Positions 7,503-9,409 of a stretch of 9,409 nt of DNA are shown here, piece by piece. The stretch lies in the NCBI GenBank assembly GCA_905215015.1, contig CAJMOS010000112.1, positions 1 to 9,409 on the forward strand, read 5' to 3'. Origin of the DNA: an uncultured bacterium. Its GTDB lineage: Bacteria > Spirochaetota > Spirochaetia > Sphaerochaetales > Sphaerochaetaceae. Position 1 is the stretch's first letter; each line of letters begins with the position of its first letter. The notes below the pieces were generated by a model. The model ran no database searches, was not told the origin of the DNA, and saw nothing but the letters and a program-made list of their open reading frames with translations. The position numbers and the translations under genes were made by a program.

Positions 7503-8657
7503 ATGAAACGGAAACGATTGCTTTTTTCTGCCGGCCTGTTGCTTGTGTTCCTCTCCCAAGTGGCGGCGACCAGGGTTACCGGCACTTATCAGCCGGCACC
7601 AGCCGCCGAGCGTGGCATCTGGTACTCGAACACGAGCCTGGCCCCCCAATACAAGGCATTTTTCCCCAATTACCTCAACGAGAACCATCTTTGGTATCAC
7701 CTGGGAAAGTTGACACTTACGATCGATCCGACCAAAGACCCCGACGTACATGTGTACCAGGTGATACTTGTATCTCCTATCTCGGGCAATACGATCACAT
7801 CCACGGTTTCCTGGGGTGGCCAGCAAACAAGCCAAATCGCGCTTATGGCCGCTCCTAGGGAAAACAATGTCGTGAACACGAATCGTACATTGGTGCTCGA
7901 CGCCGGCAACAGCCACCAAAAATGGTACACGGTCAGCGCCAATGATGCCGCTACGGAATACACGAGGGCCGCCACCATTGAAATCGAGCTCTTCATCAGG
8001 ACCTACAACTTCTATGATGATAGCGGCAACAGCAACTGGTTCCCGAAAGACAATCCTATTTATTTTTCGAACGTCGACCTTCAGCCAGGACAAATCGAGT
8101 TCGTCAACAGCAGGATGCATCCCGATGTCGACCGCACCACGGCGCAGATCGACCATGCCGATTCGTTCGACTACTGGGGTGGCGCCAAAGTATCCCCAAC
8201 GGAGGAGACATGGCGCGACATCTCCGGACATGGGCAAAAACAGTCCCTTCTCTTGTCTGTCGTGGACAATACGGCGACAATCGACCCGAAGCACACTCAT
8301 GCAAGCCAACCGGTAGCAAAGCTGGAAATTGCCACGAGCGATTCGAATCTTCCCCGGAAGGACTACGACCTGAAGATTTCCCTGTATGACAACGACCCGA
8401 TCGGTACGGGTTCCAGTTTCTACTACCTGCATCTGGATGACGACAAGAGCAACCACAATGCATTCTTGGTCAATCTTGATGTGGCGGGACAGAAAACGCT
8501 GAACGACCGGAACCAGACAATCACCTTGGCAATTCCCAAAGGAACGACCGTGCCCATCACAAAACTGGTCTCCGCATCCTTCACCGCACAGGACGGACTG
8601 CCGGCGGGCTCCTACAGCGATACAGTCTACGTCGACATCATCACCGGCGACAAGTGA
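7503..8657 (+). CDS. Exported beta-rich protein of unknown function, possible spore-coat-U/pilin-like C-terminus
   Basis: I do not recognise a full-length family. The 384-aa product begins with a Sec signal peptide: basic MKRKR, hydrophobic core to about residue 18, likely cleavage after V-A-A at 22. There is no lipobox, no later membrane span and no cysteine at all. The mature part is rich in Thr, Ser, Asn, Asp and aromatic residues with alternating hydrophobic strands, as in beta-sandwich surface proteins. The last residues (366-380), L-P-A-G-S-Y-S-D-T-V-Y-V-D-I-I, resemble the final strand of spore-coat-U/fimbrial-type domains (P-A-G-x-Y-x-D-x-V). A Trp-rich stretch lies at 224-238. Start at 7503 is supported by GGGAG. 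No chaperone or usher gene is visible nearby, so a pilus role is speculative. Periplasmic or cell-surface location is inferred. Confidence 0.85.
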   Translation: MKRKRLLFSAGLLLVFLSQVAATRVTGTYQPAPAAERGIWYSNTSLAPQYKAFFPNYLNENHLWYHLGKLTLTIDPTKDPDVHVYQVILVSPISGNTITSTVSWGGQQTSQIALMAAPRENNVVNTNRTLVLDAGNSHQKWYTVSANDAATEYTRAATIEIELFIRTYNFYDDSGNSNWFPKDNPIYFSNVDLQPGQIEFVNSRMHPDVDRTTAQIDHADSFDYWGGAKVSPTEETWRDISGHGQKQSLLLSVVDNTATIDPKHTHASQPVAKLEIATSDSNLPRKDYDLKISLYDNDPIGTGSSFYYLHLDDDKSNHNAFLVNLDVAGQKTLNDRNQTITLAIPKGTTVPITKLVSASFTAQDGLPAGSYSDTVYVDIITGDK

Positions 8658-8902
8658 ACGGCTCATGTTCCCTGGGCAGCCAAACACCTCTTTCTCCCTG
8701 CCTCCCACCGAGCGGTTCTTTGCGGGGAAGCCGATCCCTCCAAGGGGAGATCTTCCGTATTGCCCCTGAAGTCGATGCAGATTACGGGATACTTTTTCAG
8801 TCGCAGCCCGGAGCATCGATGGCCAAACCTTTGAACAGTTCCCTCCTGCTTTGGAAGGCCGCTTCCCGTTTACCATGGAAGGTTCCCTTAAAAGGAGAAA
8901 CA

Positions 8903-8992
8903 ATGATTCCACGTATATGGACGCTGCCTTCCAGAAAGCCCCCGGCTATCTGGCAGTCGCCATCTCAAACATGCAAAACGCCAGTCCCGTGA
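8903..8992 (+). CDS. Possible small ORF with strong ribosome binding site
   Basis: A 29-codon frame starting ATG at 8903 is preceded by AAGGAG (8892-8897) at 5-nt spacing, one of the best Shine-Dalgarno matches in the window. The peptide (starts MIPRIWTLPS, ends KTPVP) is basic with several Pro and Trp and has no signal or membrane segment. The next frame over from the same place reads more like an ordinary protein, so this could be a frame-shifted remnant. I have no homology evidence. Confidence 0.2.
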   Translation: MIPRIWTLPSRKPPAIWQSPSQTCKTPVP

Positions 8993-9010
8993 AGAAGATG
9001 TGCGTCATGT

Positions 9011-9036
9011 CTCGCATGATTCCTGCTCAATGCGAG
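9011..9036. terminator. Possible hairpin terminator downstream of the exported-protein region
   Basis: CTCGCAT (9011-9017) pairs with ATGCGAG (9030-9036). Allowing one bulged A, the stem extends to nine pairs (CTCGCATGA with TCA-TGCGAG) around a seven-base loop. TTTCTT follows on the plus strand. The T-tract is short and the stem only moderately GC-rich, so this is a weak plus-strand terminator candidate about 350 bp beyond the exported-protein stop. Confidence 0.33.
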
Positions 9037-9128
9037 TTTCTTACACTACCGAAGCGGATTTTCATTCCCCAAAACATGGTTCTCCTCGCATGCAAGGCTA
9101 TACGGGAAATCCGTCAAGGACATCCAGC

Positions 9129-9409
9129 TCATCCAAGCACCTCTTCCTTCCAGTCCTGCACGGTGTGTCCGGTAGAGCTGAAGGCGATGCCAAGCAGATG
9201 GATTGTCTTTCCCTTCTCCATACGGAACTTGTCGGCATAGCGCTTCTCCCTGATCTGCCTCAAGGCGTCCCCGGCAGTCTTGTCCACCTTGTACTCCATC
9301 ACGTACACATGCCTGTCCGTCTCCACCACAAGGTCGATCCGCCCCTCGCCCGTACGCTCCTCGGCCACCGCAATCACCTGCCTGCGCATCAGCCGCGCAA
9401 GAGCCGCCA
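9129..9409 (-). CDS. PD-(D/E)XK nuclease-domain protein (AAA-ATPase-like family), N-terminus cut by window edge
   Basis: The last 92 codons of a longer gene; the frame stays open to the right edge, so the ATG at 9389 is internal rather than the start. The visible part is the C-terminal PD-(D/E)XK domain of the PDDEXK_9 (formerly DUF1703) type: G-R-I-D-L-V-V with the catalytic-type Asp, then Y-V-M-E-Y-K giving E-x-K one strand later. The family helix (D-A-L-R-Q-I-R-E-K-R-Y-A) and closing strand (H-L-L-G-I-A-F) follow. In the family this domain follows an AAA-ATPase-like domain, and full proteins are about 500-600 aa, often in many copies per genome in gut bacteria. The cellular role of the family is not settled; nuclease activity is inferred from the fold and intact D, E and K. 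It is convergent with the exported-protein gene. Confidence 0.85.
   Translation of the reverse strand, partial: AALARLMRRQVIAVAEERTGEGRIDLVVETDRHVYVMEYKVDKTAGDALRQIREKRYADKFRMEKGKTIHLLGIAFSSTGHTVQDWKEEVLG

Larger units (their letters stand above)
8658..9128. other. 471-bp stretch without a convincing gene
   Basis: This lies between the convergent exported-protein and nuclease-domain genes. Short open frames exist on the plus strand (one of 112 codons from 8654 and one of 129 from 8851), but their translations are rich in Ser/Pro/Arg or have mixed composition, and the second runs into the opposing gene. No recognisable domain was seen. The region contains a strong ribosome-binding-site-like sequence at 8892-8897 and an inverted repeat at 9011-9036, listed separately. 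It could be a 3' untranslated region, a decayed gene, or hold a small RNA. Confidence 0.5.

Noticed and set aside
8733..8752. GATCCCTCC-AA-GGGGAGATC imperfect hairpin
   Set aside because: It has one mismatch and one wobble, a loop too small to form as drawn, and no following T-tract; not a convincing terminator.
7479..8912. 477-codon minus-strand open frame opposite the exported-protein gene
   Set aside because: Long enough to tempt, but it lacks a signal or any recognisable motif. The plus-strand gene has a ribosome binding site and a proper signal peptide, so this is a shadow frame.
8851..9240. 129-codon plus-strand open frame
   Set aside because: It runs more than 100 bp into the well-supported minus-strand nuclease-domain gene and has no ribosome binding site at its first ATG. 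Kept only as a possible remnant within the gene-poor stretch.

Overview
The window comes from a GC-rich, diderm (outer-membrane) bacterium. It encodes a TolC-type outer-membrane factor, a lipoprotein-type membrane fusion protein and an RND pump. Good Shine-Dalgarno sequences precede several genes, which argues against Bacteroidota. A gut spirochaete or a diderm Firmicute would fit, but this is only an inference from gene style and I cannot fix the taxon.

Left part (1-5818): a complete regulator-efflux module. A minus-strand operon reads membrane fusion protein (5148-4105), RND permease (4092-985), TolC-family outer-membrane factor (988 to the left edge, truncated). Gene spacing is 12 bp and then a 4-bp ATGA overlap, so the three proteins are probably co-translated and assembled into one tripartite export machine. 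A TetR-family regulator (5237-5818, plus strand) is divergently transcribed from an 88-bp shared control region. That region contains a 16-bp palindrome, the best operator candidate. The most unusual point is that the RND permease appears to lack the canonical proton-relay residues: the TM4 Asp-Asp pair is Ala-Asn and the TM10 Lys is Asn.

Middle (5876-7502): a MATE-family multidrug exporter on the minus strand, convergent with the TetR gene and outside the operon. It is followed by a gene-free, AT-richer control region that carries two inverted repeats and promoter-like elements.

Right part (7503-9409): a plus-strand gene for a 384-aa exported, cysteine-free, probably beta-rich protein of unknown function, whose C-terminal end resembles spore-coat-U/pilin-like domains. 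About 470 bp then follow without a convincing gene, holding a tiny ORF with a strong ribosome binding site and a possible hairpin terminator. The right edge holds the C-terminal part of a minus-strand PD-(D/E)XK nuclease-domain protein of the kind usually fused to an AAA-ATPase-like domain.

No rRNA, tRNA, CRISPR array, insertion sequence or attachment site was seen.
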